The notes: generated by a model from the sequence alone, not told the origin. A DNA stretch of 64,000 nucleotides from Sterolibacterium denitrificans (GCF_900174485.1 NZ_LT837803.1:558001-622000); one strand, 5' to 3'. Positions 46,071-55,359 are shown, counted from the stretch's first letter. Translations and numbers: made by a program.

Positions 46071-46084
46071 TAACACGAGTGTTA
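46071..46084. promoter_or_regulatory. Perfect 14-bp operator-like palindrome before the second operon
   Basis: TAACACGAGTGTTA is exactly symmetrical (TAACAC-GA-GTGTTA), 52 bp upstream of the alpha2 start. It directly follows a GATAAT (46065-46070) that could be a -10 element, so a bound protein would cover the transcription start. The form is like TetR-family operators. No copy was seen upstream of the first operon. Confidence 0.55.
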
Positions 46085-46135
46085 GATAGCCTGTCGTCGG
46101 GCGTGCTCGTGCAGACAACTACGGGGGAGTGCAAC

Positions 46136-49100
46136 ATGGAGCGGAGTTCAGCCAGTTCCACGGTCGGCCTGTCGGTTAGCCGGCGGCAGTTTCTGATCAA
46201 GGCCGGTCTGGCCAGCATGGCTGGCGGCACGCTCGCCCTGTTCGGCTGCCATCGGGCGCCTTTGCAGCATTTTCACGGTACGATGGGCGGTCGTTTCGAC
46301 CTCGGCCCGCGCACCACGCCCAAGCTCGGTAACTGGCAGGATCTTTACCGCCAGCGCTGGACCTGGGACAAGGTGGCCAAAGGCTCGCACGGCTGGGCCA
46401 ACTGCCGCTCGGCCTGCGAGTGGGATCTCTACGTCAAGGATGGCATCGTCGTCCGCGAGGAACAGAGTGCCACCTACGAGGCTTCCGAACCCGGCGTTCC
46501 CGACTTCAATCCGCGCGGCTGCCAGAAGGGCGCGTGTTATACGGAAGTGATGTACGGGCCGTCGCGCACCACCGTGCCGCTGAAGCGTGTCGGCCCGCGC
46601 GGTTCCGGCAAGTGGGAAAAAATCTCCTGGGAACAGGCGCTGAGGGAAATCGCCGTCAAGACCGTCGATGCCGTCGAGGAGTACGGTACCGACACGGTCT
46701 TCCAGGATCTCGGTCCCAATTTCGATTTCGGTCCCAGCACGGCCGGGCGCTTCAAGTTCATGTACCAGGCCAGCAGCCTGTTTTCCGACATGTGGGGCGA
46801 GATCGGCGACCTCAACTTCGGCGCCACCATGGCACTGGGCGCGGCGCAGATCGGCGGTTCGTCGGATGACTGGTTTCTTTCCGACTTCATCGTGGTCTGG
46901 ATGATGAATCCCTCGGTGACCCAGATTCCCGATGCGCATTTCCTCTATGAAGCGCGCTACAACGGCACCGAATTGTGCGTCATCGATCCGCAGTATTCGG
47001 CCACGGCGATCCATGCCGACCAGTGGCTGCCGATCCACACCGGCACCGATGCGGCCTTGGGTCTGGCGGTGGCGCGCCATCTGCTGGAAGTCGGCGCCAT
47101 CGACCTGCCTTTCATCCGCGAGCAGACCGATTTGCCGCTGCTGGTGCGCATCGACAGCGGACGTTTCCTGCGCGAGGAAGACCTCAAGGACGGTGGCAGT
47201 CCGGATCAGTTGTACATGTGGCATCCGCAGAAAAACGCAGCCGTCCCCGCGCCCGGCTGCACCGGCAACACCACGCGCAAGCTGACGCTGGATTTCGAGC
47301 CGCCGATCGACGGCCAGTGGACGATCCGGCTCGCCAATGGCCAGGAAGTGCTGGTTGCCCCGGTGGGCGCGCTGCTGAAGGAACATCTGGAGCCGTGGAC
47401 TTTCGAGCACACGGCCGCAGTCACCAAGCTGCACGTCGAGCAGATCAAGCGCTTCGCCGAAGGCTGGGCCAAAGCGGAACGGCCCAAGGTGCTCTCGTCA
47501 TGGGGCTCGAACCGTTTCGTCCATTCGGATCTGATGAACCGGGCAAAAATTCTCTGCCTGATGTTGAAAGGCTCATTCGGCAAGAAAGGCTGTGGCTATG
47601 AAGCCACGGGCATCGTCGACATGGAAGGCTTCAACAACGCCATGCGCATGGAGCGCGAGGGCATGCGCGGGCGCCTGGGTACACTGATGGGCATGATGAC
47701 GCCGGGCGAGCTGTTTTCCAACGTGCTGGAGATCGTCAAGAAACGCAAGACCGAAAGCGATTTCATCCTCGAAACCGAGATGAAATACCTCAAGGAACAG
47801 TTGTGCAGCAGTGACGTGGTCGAAACCAACTTCAAGTCGCCGGGCTACCGGGCGGCCATCGTCAAGGAACAGGAAGGCATGCAGCCGCGTTCGCTGGAAG
47901 AGTACTACCAGGAGGCGCGTGAGAAGAACTGGTCGCAAGGGCTGCCGCGCAAGGCGCCGGTGAAGGTTTACTTTTCCGGCGGCTCCAACATGCTGAGGCG
48001 CAACAATCTGCCGCAATATCTGAAGGCGCACATCTGGGACGACATGCACTGCATCGTCGACATCAACCCCAAGTATTCCTTCACCGGCACCTATTCCGAC
48101 TACATCCTGCCGGCGGCCGGCTGGTATGAAAAGTCCGGCATCAAGTACACCATGTCCTACATCCCCTATCTCCACTACTGCGATGTGGCGGTACCGCCGC
48201 TGGCGGAAAGCAAGGGCGAGTGGGAAATCTTCTGGCTGTTGACGCGCGAGATGGAGAACTACGCCAAGGAGAAGGATCTGCCGGTGCTCGATGGCTGCGG
48301 GCGCGGCCCGAACGATTTCAAGACCCTGCACCAGCGCTATACCAATCACGGTGCCCTGGGCCAGCATGACGACGACAAGGTGATGAAGGAAATCCTCCAT
48401 GGTGATGCCACCGAAGGCATGACCATCGAAGGCCTGAAGGAAACCGGCATCGCCAAGTTCACTTCGGCCGGCAAGCCGGTGGCGGCGGATGCCATCAACA
48501 ACCCGGACTGGAAGGGCGAAGGCGTGATGACCACGCTGACCCGCTTCACCACGCACAAGGAACCCTGGCCGACCTACAGCGGGCGCATCACCAGCTTCAT
48601 CGACCACCCCTGGTTCATCGAATTCGGTGAACAGTTCACTACCCACAAGGACAGTCCCAAGGCCGGCGGCGATTACCCTTTCCAGTTCGTCAGCTGTCAT
48701 GCGCGCTGGTCGATCCACTCGACCTGGCGCGATACGCCGATGATGCTGCGCCTGCAGCGCGGCGAGCCGCTGGTGTATCTGAATCCGACGGAGGCAGAGA
48801 AACTGGGCGTCAAGGATTTCGAATATGTCGAGATCTACAACAACTACGGCTCGATCCGCATGCGCCTGAAAGTCACGGCGATGGTGCGTCCGGGCGTGGC
48901 CTACTACTACCACGCCTGGGAACCGCATCAGTTCCCGAATCACGAATCCTTCAAGTTCCTGATTCCCGGCATCGTCAATCCGCTGCTGATGGCGGGTGGC
49001 TATGGCCAGATCAATCACGCCATGAATCGCTATCAGCCGGGCAGCGCCGTGCAGGACACGCGCGTGGGTATCCGCGCCTGGACCGGGCAGGCCACTGGCG

Positions 49101-49168
49101 CCCATCCGGTCGTCAAGGAAACCGTGGTACAGGCCGCCACCGCTGCCACGGCATCACCCGAAGCATGA
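46136..49168 (+). CDS. Type II DMSO-reductase-family molybdoenzyme alpha subunit 2
   Basis: A 1010-residue paralogue of the first alpha, roughly three quarters identical by eye. ATG 46136 follows GGGGGAG. Tat motif SRRQFL (15-20), again with LFGC before the mature part, and the same FS0 and GDLN motifs. Regions likely near the substrate differ (for example MYQASSLFSDMWGE against FQFMAGGIFADNWAE just before the Mo Asp), so the two enzymes may act on different sterols. Several tracts are identical in DNA to alpha1, notably after the leader (46301-46440) and near the C-terminus (48850-48946). Confidence 0.88.
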   Translation: MERSSASSTVGLSVSRRQFLIKAGLASMAGGTLALFGCHRAPLQHFHGTMGGRFDLGPRTTPKLGNWQDLYRQRWTWDKVAKGSHGWANCRSACEWDLYVKDGIVVREEQSATYEASEPGVPDFNPRGCQKGACYTEVMYGPSRTTVPLKRVGPRGSGKWEKISWEQALREIAVKTVDAVEEYGTDTVFQDLGPNFDFGPSTAGRFKFMYQASSLFSDMWGEIGDLNFGATMALGAAQIGGSSDDWFLSDFIVVWMMNPSVTQIPDAHFLYEARYNGTELCVIDPQYSATAIHADQWLPIHTGTDAALGLAVARHLLEVGAIDLPFIREQTDLPLLVRIDSGRFLREEDLKDGGSPDQLYMWHPQKNAAVPAPGCTGNTTRKLTLDFEPPIDGQWTIRLANGQEVLVAPVGALLKEHLEPWTFEHTAAVTKLHVEQIKRFAEGWAKAERPKVLSSWGSNRFVHSDLMNRAKILCLMLKGSFGKKGCGYEATGIVDMEGFNNAMRMEREGMRGRLGTLMGMMTPGELFSNVLEIVKKRKTESDFILETEMKYLKEQLCSSDVVETNFKSPGYRAAIVKEQEGMQPRSLEEYYQEAREKNWSQGLPRKAPVKVYFSGGSNMLRRNNLPQYLKAHIWDDMHCIVDINPKYSFTGTYSDYILPAAGWYEKSGIKYTMSYIPYLHYCDVAVPPLAESKGEWEIFWLLTREMENYAKEKDLPVLDGCGRGPNDFKTLHQRYTNHGALGQHDDDKVMKEILHGDATEGMTIEGLKETGIAKFTSAGKPVAADAINNPDWKGEGVMTTLTRFTTHKEPWPTYSGRITSFIDHPWFIEFGEQFTTHKDSPKAGGDYPFQFVSCHARWSIHSTWRDTPMMLRLQRGEPLVYLNPTEAEKLGVKDFEYVEIYNNYGSIRMRLKVTAMVRPGVAYYYHAWEPHQFPNHESFKFLIPGIVNPLLMAGGYGQINHAMNRYQPGSAVQDTRVGIRAWTGQATGAHPVVKETVVQAATAATASPEA

Positions 49169-49181
49169 CAGGGAGACAACG

Positions 49182-50219
49182 ATGAGCACACAAACTCCCA
49201 CCCAGCGCCAAGTATCGATGGTGCTGGATTTGAACAAATGCCTGGGTTGCCACACGTGCAGCATCGCCTGCAAGAAGATGTGGAACACGGATCCGGGCAC
49301 GGACTACACCTACTGGAACAACGTCGAGACCATGCCCGGGAAAGGCTACCCGGCGAACTACCCGCAGATCGGCGGGCGCACCGAGACGGGCGAAGTCAAG
49401 CGCGGCCAGATTCCCAACATGGACACCGGCTACGGCCGCTCCTGGAGCTTCAACCACAAGGACGTCCTGGCCTCCACCGGCCAGCCGGTCAAACTCTGGA
49501 TCAAACCCAAGGAAGAAGTCAAATGGGGCCCGAACTTTGACGAAGACGAAGGCACGGGCCACTACCCGCAGGACAACCACTACTTCTACCTGCCGCGGCT
49601 GTGCAACCACTGCACCCACCCGGCCTGCCTGGACGCCTGCCCGCGCGGCGCGATCGAAAAGCGCGAGCACGACGGCATCGTCCTGGTCAACCAGGATCGC
49701 TGCCACGGCTACCGCTTCTGCGTCGAAGCCTGCCCATACAAAAAGGTGTACTTCGACCACGTGCGCCAGGTCTCGGCCAAATGCATCTTCTGCGCGCCGC
49801 GCGTCGAAGAAGGCGTGGCACCGGCCTGCGCGCGCCAATGTCCGGGCCGCCTGCGCTTCGTGGGCTACCGCGACGACCAGGACGGGCCGATCTGGAAACT
49901 GGTCGAAAAATACCAGGTCGCGCTGCCGCTGCACGGCGAATGGGGCCTGGGGCCGAACGTCTTCTACGTCCCGCCGATGAGCCCGTCGAAAATGGACGAT
50001 CGTGGGCGTCCGACGGGCGAACCGCGCATCCCGCTGGCCTACCTGGAATCGCTGTTCGGCCCGCGCGTCAAGGACGTGCTGAATCTGCTGCACGCGGAGC
50101 GTGACAAAAAGAAGCGCGGGGAAAAGAGCGAACTGATGGATCTCTTGATCGCCTACAACTGGAACGACAACTTCAAGCTGGAGCCGCAGCAACGCGAAGT
50201 CTTCGGCGAGCGCCACTGA
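49182..50219 (+). CDS. Molybdoenzyme beta subunit 2, four Fe-S clusters
   Basis: Identical to beta1 except Ser for Ala in GYGRSWSF, with the same four cluster motifs and the same Tyr substitution in the third. Sits 13 bp after alpha2. DNA identity with the first copy starts at the ATG and continues through the beta-gamma spacer, with only scattered base differences. Confidence 0.93.
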   Translation: MSTQTPTQRQVSMVLDLNKCLGCHTCSIACKKMWNTDPGTDYTYWNNVETMPGKGYPANYPQIGGRTETGEVKRGQIPNMDTGYGRSWSFNHKDVLASTGQPVKLWIKPKEEVKWGPNFDEDEGTGHYPQDNHYFYLPRLCNHCTHPACLDACPRGAIEKREHDGIVLVNQDRCHGYRFCVEACPYKKVYFDHVRQVSAKCIFCAPRVEEGVAPACARQCPGRLRFVGYRDDQDGPIWKLVEKYQVALPLHGEWGLGPNVFYVPPMSPSKMDDRGRPTGEPRIPLAYLESLFGPRVKDVLNLLHAERDKKKRGEKSELMDLLIAYNWNDNFKLEPQQREVFGERH

Positions 50220-50242
50220 ACCGAGCGGGGAAGAACAAAGCC

Positions 50243-50788
50243 ATGAAGAAGACAGTAACCTTGATAGCGGCCCCGACGGCGATCCAGCCGGGTGGCTACA
50301 TCGCCAAGGCCTACGAAGACCGCACGGTACCGGGCTTGAGCCAGGCCGACCTGGACATCGAAGCCAAGGGCCAGGGCTGGCAAATCACGCTCTCCTGGGC
50401 CTGCCCGGCGCCGGTGAAGAGCATCGCCCGGGAGACCGACAAGTTTCTGGATGCCTGCGCCCTGCTGGTGCCGGCGACGGAGAATGCGCAGTGGATCACC
50501 ATGGGCTCGAAGGAAGACCCGGTCGAAGGGGTGCTGTGGAAGGCCGACCGTGAAAAGCCGTGGCGGATGCAGGCGGAAGGTCTGGGGACGATGATCCGTC
50601 AGGAAGCGCCGGTTGACTGGACGGTGGCGGCCGAGCATGTCAATGGCCGCTGGACGGTGCGTTTCGAGATTGGCGCGTGGCCGGTGCTCAGCCAGTACAA
50701 GCAACTGGGCTTCGCCATCTGGCTGGGCGAACACCAGGATCGCGCCGGCCTGAAGTCCGTCAGCCCGGGGTGGCTGGCGGCGGTTTGA
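50243..50788 (+). CDS. Molybdoenzyme gamma subunit 2, heme b type
   Basis: A 181-residue gamma subunit with two substitutions relative to gamma1 (EHVNG, EHQDR). The spacing to beta (23 bp) is the same as in the first operon. DNA identity ends at the TGA. No chaperone gene follows; the next gene is on the other strand. Confidence 0.8.
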   Translation: MKKTVTLIAAPTAIQPGGYIAKAYEDRTVPGLSQADLDIEAKGQGWQITLSWACPAPVKSIARETDKFLDACALLVPATENAQWITMGSKEDPVEGVLWKADREKPWRMQAEGLGTMIRQEAPVDWTVAAEHVNGRWTVRFEIGAWPVLSQYKQLGFAIWLGEHQDRAGLKSVSPGWLAAV

Positions 50789-50842
50789 GACGCGGCAATT
50801 GGCTTCGGCTTTCGGTTACGGCTTCGGTGATTGCCGCGTGCG

Positions 50843-51598
50843 TCACTGATTGAGGCTGTCGATGCAGCGTGACAGGGCTTCTTGAGGGTTGCTGCCGCTG
50901 ATGTTGCAAGTGCCGGGCATGGGTTGTTGAGGAGCGGCAGGCGAGGCTGAGCTCTGGCGGGCGGCGGTTGCCGTCCCGCGCATTCCGCTTTCATTCGCTG
51001 CTTCGCCCGGCGTGCTTGATGCGGCAGCGTTGGCGCGTGCGCTGATGCTGGCCCGTATCTGCTCGTCGCGTCGGGTCTTGCCGAACGAGGATAGCCGGCT
51101 CAGGTCGCGCTGGGTTTCGAACAGCGCCTTCTGCGTGTCGGTCAGTGCTTTCCGGGTTTCAAACAGCTCGTCGCGATCACGCTGCATGCGCCTGTTTTCC
51201 TTTTCGATATCGATCAGGATGACGCGCTGCTGATCGATCTGCTCGGCCTGGTCGTCCAGGCGGGCGGCAAACAATTTATAGGCGACCCAGGCGCCGGCCA
51301 GCAGGCCGACGGTCAGCATCAACAGCGCGATGAAAATCGTCCGGGCCAGTGGCGGCGGATCGGCCGGTACGGATACGTACACGATTTCCTTGACGACTTC
51401 GCGGTCGCGGGCGCCCGAGGTGCCGCCTGTGCCATCATCGGTATCGCCGTCAGTTGTCTTTCCGAAAAAGCCGGCGAAGCGCTGCCGCAGTTGCTGCAGC
51501 CGGATACGCAGCGCCGCACGGAACATGACGAACGGATTGCCCCGGGTGTGCTGCGCTTCTGCCGGTTGCGCATCTTCCGGAGTGTTCTCGGTGCTCAT
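50843..51598 (-). CDS. Membrane-anchored coiled-coil protein of unknown function
   Basis: About 251 residues (or 262 from 51631). A polar N-terminus of about 90 residues, one membrane helix (TIFIALLMLTVGLLAGAWVAYKLF, about 98-120), then a long charged helix (DQAEQIDQQRVILIDIEKENRRMQRDRDELFETRKAL) predicted as a coiled coil. An Ala/Ser/Pro-rich tail follows, ending in a small Cys pair (GTCNISGSNPQEALSRCIDSLNQ). I recognise no family. It lies 93 bp downstream of the narL stop, in the same direction as narXL, and convergent with the second molybdoenzyme operon. Confidence 0.6.
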   Translation of the reverse strand: MSTENTPEDAQPAEAQHTRGNPFVMFRAALRIRLQQLRQRFAGFFGKTTDGDTDDGTGGTSGARDREVVKEIVYVSVPADPPPLARTIFIALLMLTVGLLAGAWVAYKLFAARLDDQAEQIDQQRVILIDIEKENRRMQRDRDELFETRKALTDTQKALFETQRDLSRLSSFGKTRRDEQIRASISARANAAASSTPGEAANESGMRGTATAARQSSASPAAPQQPMPGTCNISGSNPQEALSRCIDSLNQ

Positions 51599-51691
51599 CG
51601 TATCCGCATCCTTCCATGGAAAATTCTGCAATACCGCTGCAGCGGGGGACGGATCAAGTGTAGCGCATGCCTCGGCACATTCGTTCAGACT

Positions 51692-52366
51692 TCATCCATC
51701 ATCCCGTTCCACCAGACCGTGTTCGATCGCATACACCGCAGCCTGGACGCGCGAGAGCAGGTTGAGCTTCTTGAGAATGTTCTGGACATGGATCTTCACC
51801 GTGCTTTCGGCAAGATCCAGACTGCGGGCGATTTCCTTGTTGCTGGCGCCGCGCGTCAGGAAGCCAAGGATCTCGCGCTCGCGCGGTGACAGTCGCTCCT
51901 TGTCGGCACCCGCCGGCGAGGGCGCCGCTTGCGGCTCGCTGACGCTCTTCATCAGCTTGCTGGTCATTTGCGGCGACATCACGGATTCGCCATCCACGGC
52001 ACTGCGTATGGCATTGACCAAAAAATCGGTTTCGATGTTCTTCAGCAGATAGCCGTGCGCTCCCGCGCGCAGTGCCTGCATCAGGTCATCGACATCCTCG
52101 GAAACCGTCAGCATCAGGACGCGTGCGTCAGGCGCTTCGTCGATGACCAGGCTGACGGCTTCACGGCCGGCGATGCCGGGCATGTGTATGTCGAGCAGAA
52201 CCACGTCGGGCCGCAGGATCTTGGCGCGCTTGACGCCTTCCAGCGCATCGCCTGCCTCGCCAACCACTTCGAAGCCGGGCTGGCGCTGCAGCAGTGCCTT
52301 GATGCCGCTCCTGAACAGGGTATGGTCATCGATCAGCAGTATGCGGACGTGTTTTTCCTGAGTCAT
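51692..52366 (-). CDS. narL: NarL-like response regulator
   Basis: A 224-residue regulator. Receiver domain with ILLIDDHTLFRSGIKALL, phospho-acceptor Asp in VVLLDIHMPG and Lys in YLLKNIE. C-terminal LuxR/NarL helix-turn-helix LSPREREILGFLTRGASNKEIARSLDLAESTVKIHVQNILKKL. It starts three bases after the narX stop region, as one transcript. The partner kinase and high NarL likeness suggest nitrate/nitrite response; its targets may include nearby genes, but no binding site was identified. Confidence 0.88.
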   Translation of the reverse strand: MTQEKHVRILLIDDHTLFRSGIKALLQRQPGFEVVGEAGDALEGVKRAKILRPDVVLLDIHMPGIAGREAVSLVIDEAPDARVLMLTVSEDVDDLMQALRAGAHGYLLKNIETDFLVNAIRSAVDGESVMSPQMTSKLMKSVSEPQAAPSPAGADKERLSPREREILGFLTRGASNKEIARSLDLAESTVKIHVQNILKKLNLLSRVQAAVYAIEHGLVERDDG

Positions 52367-52369
52367 GGG

Positions 52370-54313
52370 TCAGCCTGTCTCGTGCGGCAAGCGAAGGATC
52401 ACCGTGGTGCCGGCACCCGGCGCGGATTTTATTGCGAACTGGCCGCCGATGCGATGCGCTCGTTCGCGCATGATCTTGATGCCGACATGCACATCGCCCG
52501 CATCGCTGGCCGTAGCGACATCGAAACCATGCCCGTCGTCCTGCACGGAAATCACGCACATGTCGCTTTGTTCGTGGCCATGCTCGTGTTCGATGATCAC
52601 TTTGACCTGGCTGGCAGCCGCATGTTTGCGGATATTCGACAAGGCCTCCTGCACGATGTGCAGAACCTGGATGGCATTCTGGGCGGGAATCGCCCGCTCG
52701 TCACCACGCTTTTCCAGCGTGGCGGCAATGCCGGTCTGGCCCTCGAATTTTTCCAGCGCGCTGGCAATCGCCGTCTCGACATTGCCGGCAACGACGCGGG
52801 TACGGAAATGTACCAGTAACTCGCGCACGTCGTCATAGCTTTCCTGGATGCCCTCGCGGATGCGCGCCAGCTCGTCTTCAGCTTCCTGCATGTCGGCGCG
52901 CCGCAGCGAATCCTGCAGCATCTGTGCCTGGATATTCAGGAAGGCCAGCGACTGGGCGATGCTGTCATGGAGTTCTTCGGCCAGCAGGTTGCGCTCTTCG
53001 GAAACCGCCATTTCCTTTTCGCGTTCGACCAGGCGCTGGTTTTCGATGGCCACGCCGAGATGCTGGCCGATGGTCTCCAGCAGCCGCACTTCGTTATCCC
53101 GCAAGGCGCGCGGGCTGTGGAAGAACAGGTTGAAAACGCCGAGCACCTGGTGTTTCGAGGAAATCGGAATGGCCACCATGGAGGCAAAGCCTTCGCGGTC
53201 GCGGCAGGCCATGGCGGTATTCAGATGCGGCAGTTGCACCAGTTGCGATGACACGGCCAGTCCGCTGCTGGCAGCACCGCCGCAAAGACAGGCGCCGACG
53301 GGTAGACAGCCCTCGCAGTCGAGAAACTCTTCCGAGAGATTGCGATGTACGCCGATGTGCATCTGCTTGCCGCCATCTTCCACGAAACGCACCAGGCCGG
53401 CCTGGGCATCGAGCAGCAGCATGACCTTGTCGAGCACCTCGTAGCAGGCAACGTCGCGCGGCACGGGGACGCTCAGATAGGCCGCCACTTCGTAGAGCAG
53501 GGTCAGTTCGCGGTGCTTGATTTCTATGTCATGGGTTTTTTCCTGGACACGCTGTTCGAGCTTGCCATAGATGTCCTCGAGACGATCGGCCATGGCGTTG
53601 AAGCCTCTGCCGACTTCGCCGAACTCATCATTGCGGCGCACCGGCAGGCGCACGCGAAAATCGGCCTCGGACATGCGCCGGATGCCGCCACGCATCTCCT
53701 CGAGCGGGCGGATGACCATGACGAAGAAGAAGGCGATCAGCAGCGTCGTGCCGATCATCGCCAGCACGATCAAGCCGATCTGCAACAGGCGCAGCCAGGT
53801 GGCGCTGCGCGTGCCGCTGTGTTCGACCGCGGCGACGAGCTGGTTGACGTGCGAAACGAATTGCTCGACCGCTGCGCGGTATTGCACCAGATGCACGGCC
53901 CGCTGTTCCTGCGGCATGTTCAGCATGTTCTCGATGCGTGGGCGCATTTCCTGGTTCCATTCCAGGCGCATCTGTTTGAGCAGGTGGGCGATTTCCGGCT
54001 CGTCCTTGGGCAGGAACAGCGGCCGGTTCGGGTCGCCTTGTTCCAGATCGCGCATGATGCGTTCGAAGGTGGCAACCTCCTTGGCGATGGTGGCCTGCAT
54101 GACCGCCTCTTCATCCGGCGTCTGCATTGCCCGCGACAGCAGGAAAACGATGCGGTAGGTGCGCATGCGCTGACTGCCGGCGTCATTGATCGCGGCGGCA
54201 TTGCCTTCGAGCTGCCATGAGAGATACAGCGTCAGCCCGATGGCGATCAGGGCAACGAGAAAGAATGCAACCAGGATACCGATGATCCTGGCGCTGAGTT
54301 TCTGGAATAACAT
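52370..54313 (-). CDS. narX: NarX-like nitrate/nitrite sensor histidine kinase
   Basis: A 647-residue kinase. Two membrane helices (about 9-31 and 173-200) flank a periplasmic domain with a P-box-like INDAGSQRMRTYRI, the nitrate-binding element of NarX/NarQ. HAMP and a signalling helix follow. A GAF-like region carries CEGCLPVGACLCGG, like the cysteine cluster of NarX. HisKA_3 has ELHDSIAQSLAFL (His near 449), and the HATPase has SNIRKHAAASQVKV and DDGHGFD. It probably controls denitrification genes or the switch between oxygen and nitrate. Confidence 0.9.
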   Translation of the reverse strand: MLFQKLSARIIGILVAFFLVALIAIGLTLYLSWQLEGNAAAINDAGSQRMRTYRIVFLLSRAMQTPDEEAVMQATIAKEVATFERIMRDLEQGDPNRPLFLPKDEPEIAHLLKQMRLEWNQEMRPRIENMLNMPQEQRAVHLVQYRAAVEQFVSHVNQLVAAVEHSGTRSATWLRLLQIGLIVLAMIGTTLLIAFFFVMVIRPLEEMRGGIRRMSEADFRVRLPVRRNDEFGEVGRGFNAMADRLEDIYGKLEQRVQEKTHDIEIKHRELTLLYEVAAYLSVPVPRDVACYEVLDKVMLLLDAQAGLVRFVEDGGKQMHIGVHRNLSEEFLDCEGCLPVGACLCGGAASSGLAVSSQLVQLPHLNTAMACRDREGFASMVAIPISSKHQVLGVFNLFFHSPRALRDNEVRLLETIGQHLGVAIENQRLVEREKEMAVSEERNLLAEELHDSIAQSLAFLNIQAQMLQDSLRRADMQEAEDELARIREGIQESYDDVRELLVHFRTRVVAGNVETAIASALEKFEGQTGIAATLEKRGDERAIPAQNAIQVLHIVQEALSNIRKHAAASQVKVIIEHEHGHEQSDMCVISVQDDGHGFDVATASDAGDVHVGIKIMRERAHRIGGQFAIKSAPGAGTTVILRLPHETG

Positions 54314-54452
54314 GGGTGGTCTGTGGCGCTGGAACGACGTGCGGATGAAGCGGAAATCAGGCAGGGCAGCCTGCCATGCTAGCGGATTTCGTGCCCTTTG
54401 GTATCCCGGCGGTCCGCAGCGGTTGCTCGTTTTTTCGCTCGATCCAAAAACG

Positions 54453-54485
54453 AAAAAGCCGCCAGCACCGTGTCTGGCGGCTTTT
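54453..54485 (-). terminator. Rho-independent terminator of rplM-rpsI
   Basis: Stem GCCGCCAG (54458-54465) / CTGGCGGC (54474-54481). Read leftwards it ends in five T residues, 30 bp beyond the rpsI stop. It separates the ribosomal operon from narXL. Confidence 0.85.
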
Positions 54486-54514
54486 GTCGAAGTACTGCAC
54501 GAGAAATGCAGTGT

Positions 54515-54916
54515 TCAGCGCTTCGAGAATTGCTTGCGACGACGCGCCTTGTGGAAGCCGACTTTCTTGCGTTCGACTTCGCGCGAGTCGCGGGTCACGA
54601 AGCCGGCATTCGACAGCGCCGGCTTCAGGGTTTCGTCATAATCGATCAGGGCGCGGGTGATGCCATGACGCACGGCGCCAGCCTGGCCGGACTCACCGCC
54701 GCCGACGACATTCACCATGATGTCGAAGGTATCGAGATGCTGCGTCAGTTCAAGCGGCTGGCGCACGACCATGCGGCCGGTTTCACGCGAGAAGAACTCG
54801 TCCAGCGGCTTGTCATTGACGATGATCTTGCCGTTGCCCTTCTTCATGAAGACGCGCGCGATCGCGGTCTTGCGACGGCCCGTCCCGTAGTTGTAACTGA
54901 CTGAATTGACTGCCAT
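54515..54916 (-). CDS. rpsI: 30S ribosomal protein S9
   Basis: 133 residues: [48 protein letters not shown] and the basic tail [17 protein letters not shown], whose C-terminus reaches the P-site. ATG 54916 gives the S9 start. Lies 14 bp after rplM in the conserved rplM-rpsI operon. Confidence 0.98.
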   Translation of the reverse strand: MAVNSVSYNYGTGRRKTAIARVFMKKGNGKIIVNDKPLDEFFSRETGRMVVRQPLELTQHLDTFDIMVNVVGGGESGQAGAVRHGITRALIDYDETLKPALSNAGFVTRDSREVERKKVGFHKARRRKQFSKR

Positions 54917-54930
54917 GGCTTTCCTAACTT

Positions 54931-55359
54931 TCAGATGACCAGCGTTTTCGGTTGCTGCGCGGCATGCGGATGTTCGGCGCCGGCGTAGCACTTCATTTTC
55001 TTGAGCATTGCGTAACCCAGCGGCCCCTTCGGCAACATGCCCTTGACGGCGTGTTCAAGCACGCGGCCGGGGTGGCGTTGCTGCAGCTTGGTGAAGTTGG
55101 TTTCGCGGATGCCACCCGGGAAGCCGGTGTGGCGATAGTACATTTTGTCCTGCGCCTTGTTGCCGGTAACCAGCAGCTTCTCGACATTCACGACGACGAT
55201 GTAATCACCCGTATCGACGTGCGGCGTGTATTCGGTCTTGTGCTTGCCACGCAGGCGGCGGGCGATTTCGGTGGCCAGACGACCCAGTACCTTGTCGGAA
55301 GCATCGACGACGAACCAGTCGCGCTTGACCTCATGCGGCTTGGCAGAAAACGTTTTCAT
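54931..55359 (-). CDS. rplM: 50S ribosomal protein L13
   Basis: 142 residues: [41 protein letters not shown] at the N-terminus (landmarks [15 protein letters not shown]), [10 protein letters not shown] and [24 protein letters not shown]. An early-assembling large-subunit protein. First gene of the rplM-rpsI operon. About 520 bp without a supported gene lie upstream. Confidence 0.98.
   Translation of the reverse strand: MKTFSAKPHEVKRDWFVVDASDKVLGRLATEIARRLRGKHKTEYTPHVDTGDYIVVVNVEKLLVTGNKAQDKMYYRHTGFPGGIRETNFTKLQQRHPGRVLEHAVKGMLPKGPLGYAMLKKMKCYAGAEHPHAAQQPKTLVI

Noticed and set aside
43696-50788. Duplicated block as an insertion sequence or composite transposon
   Set aside because: The identical segments are exactly the beta and gamma genes; there is no transposase, terminal inverted repeat or target duplication.
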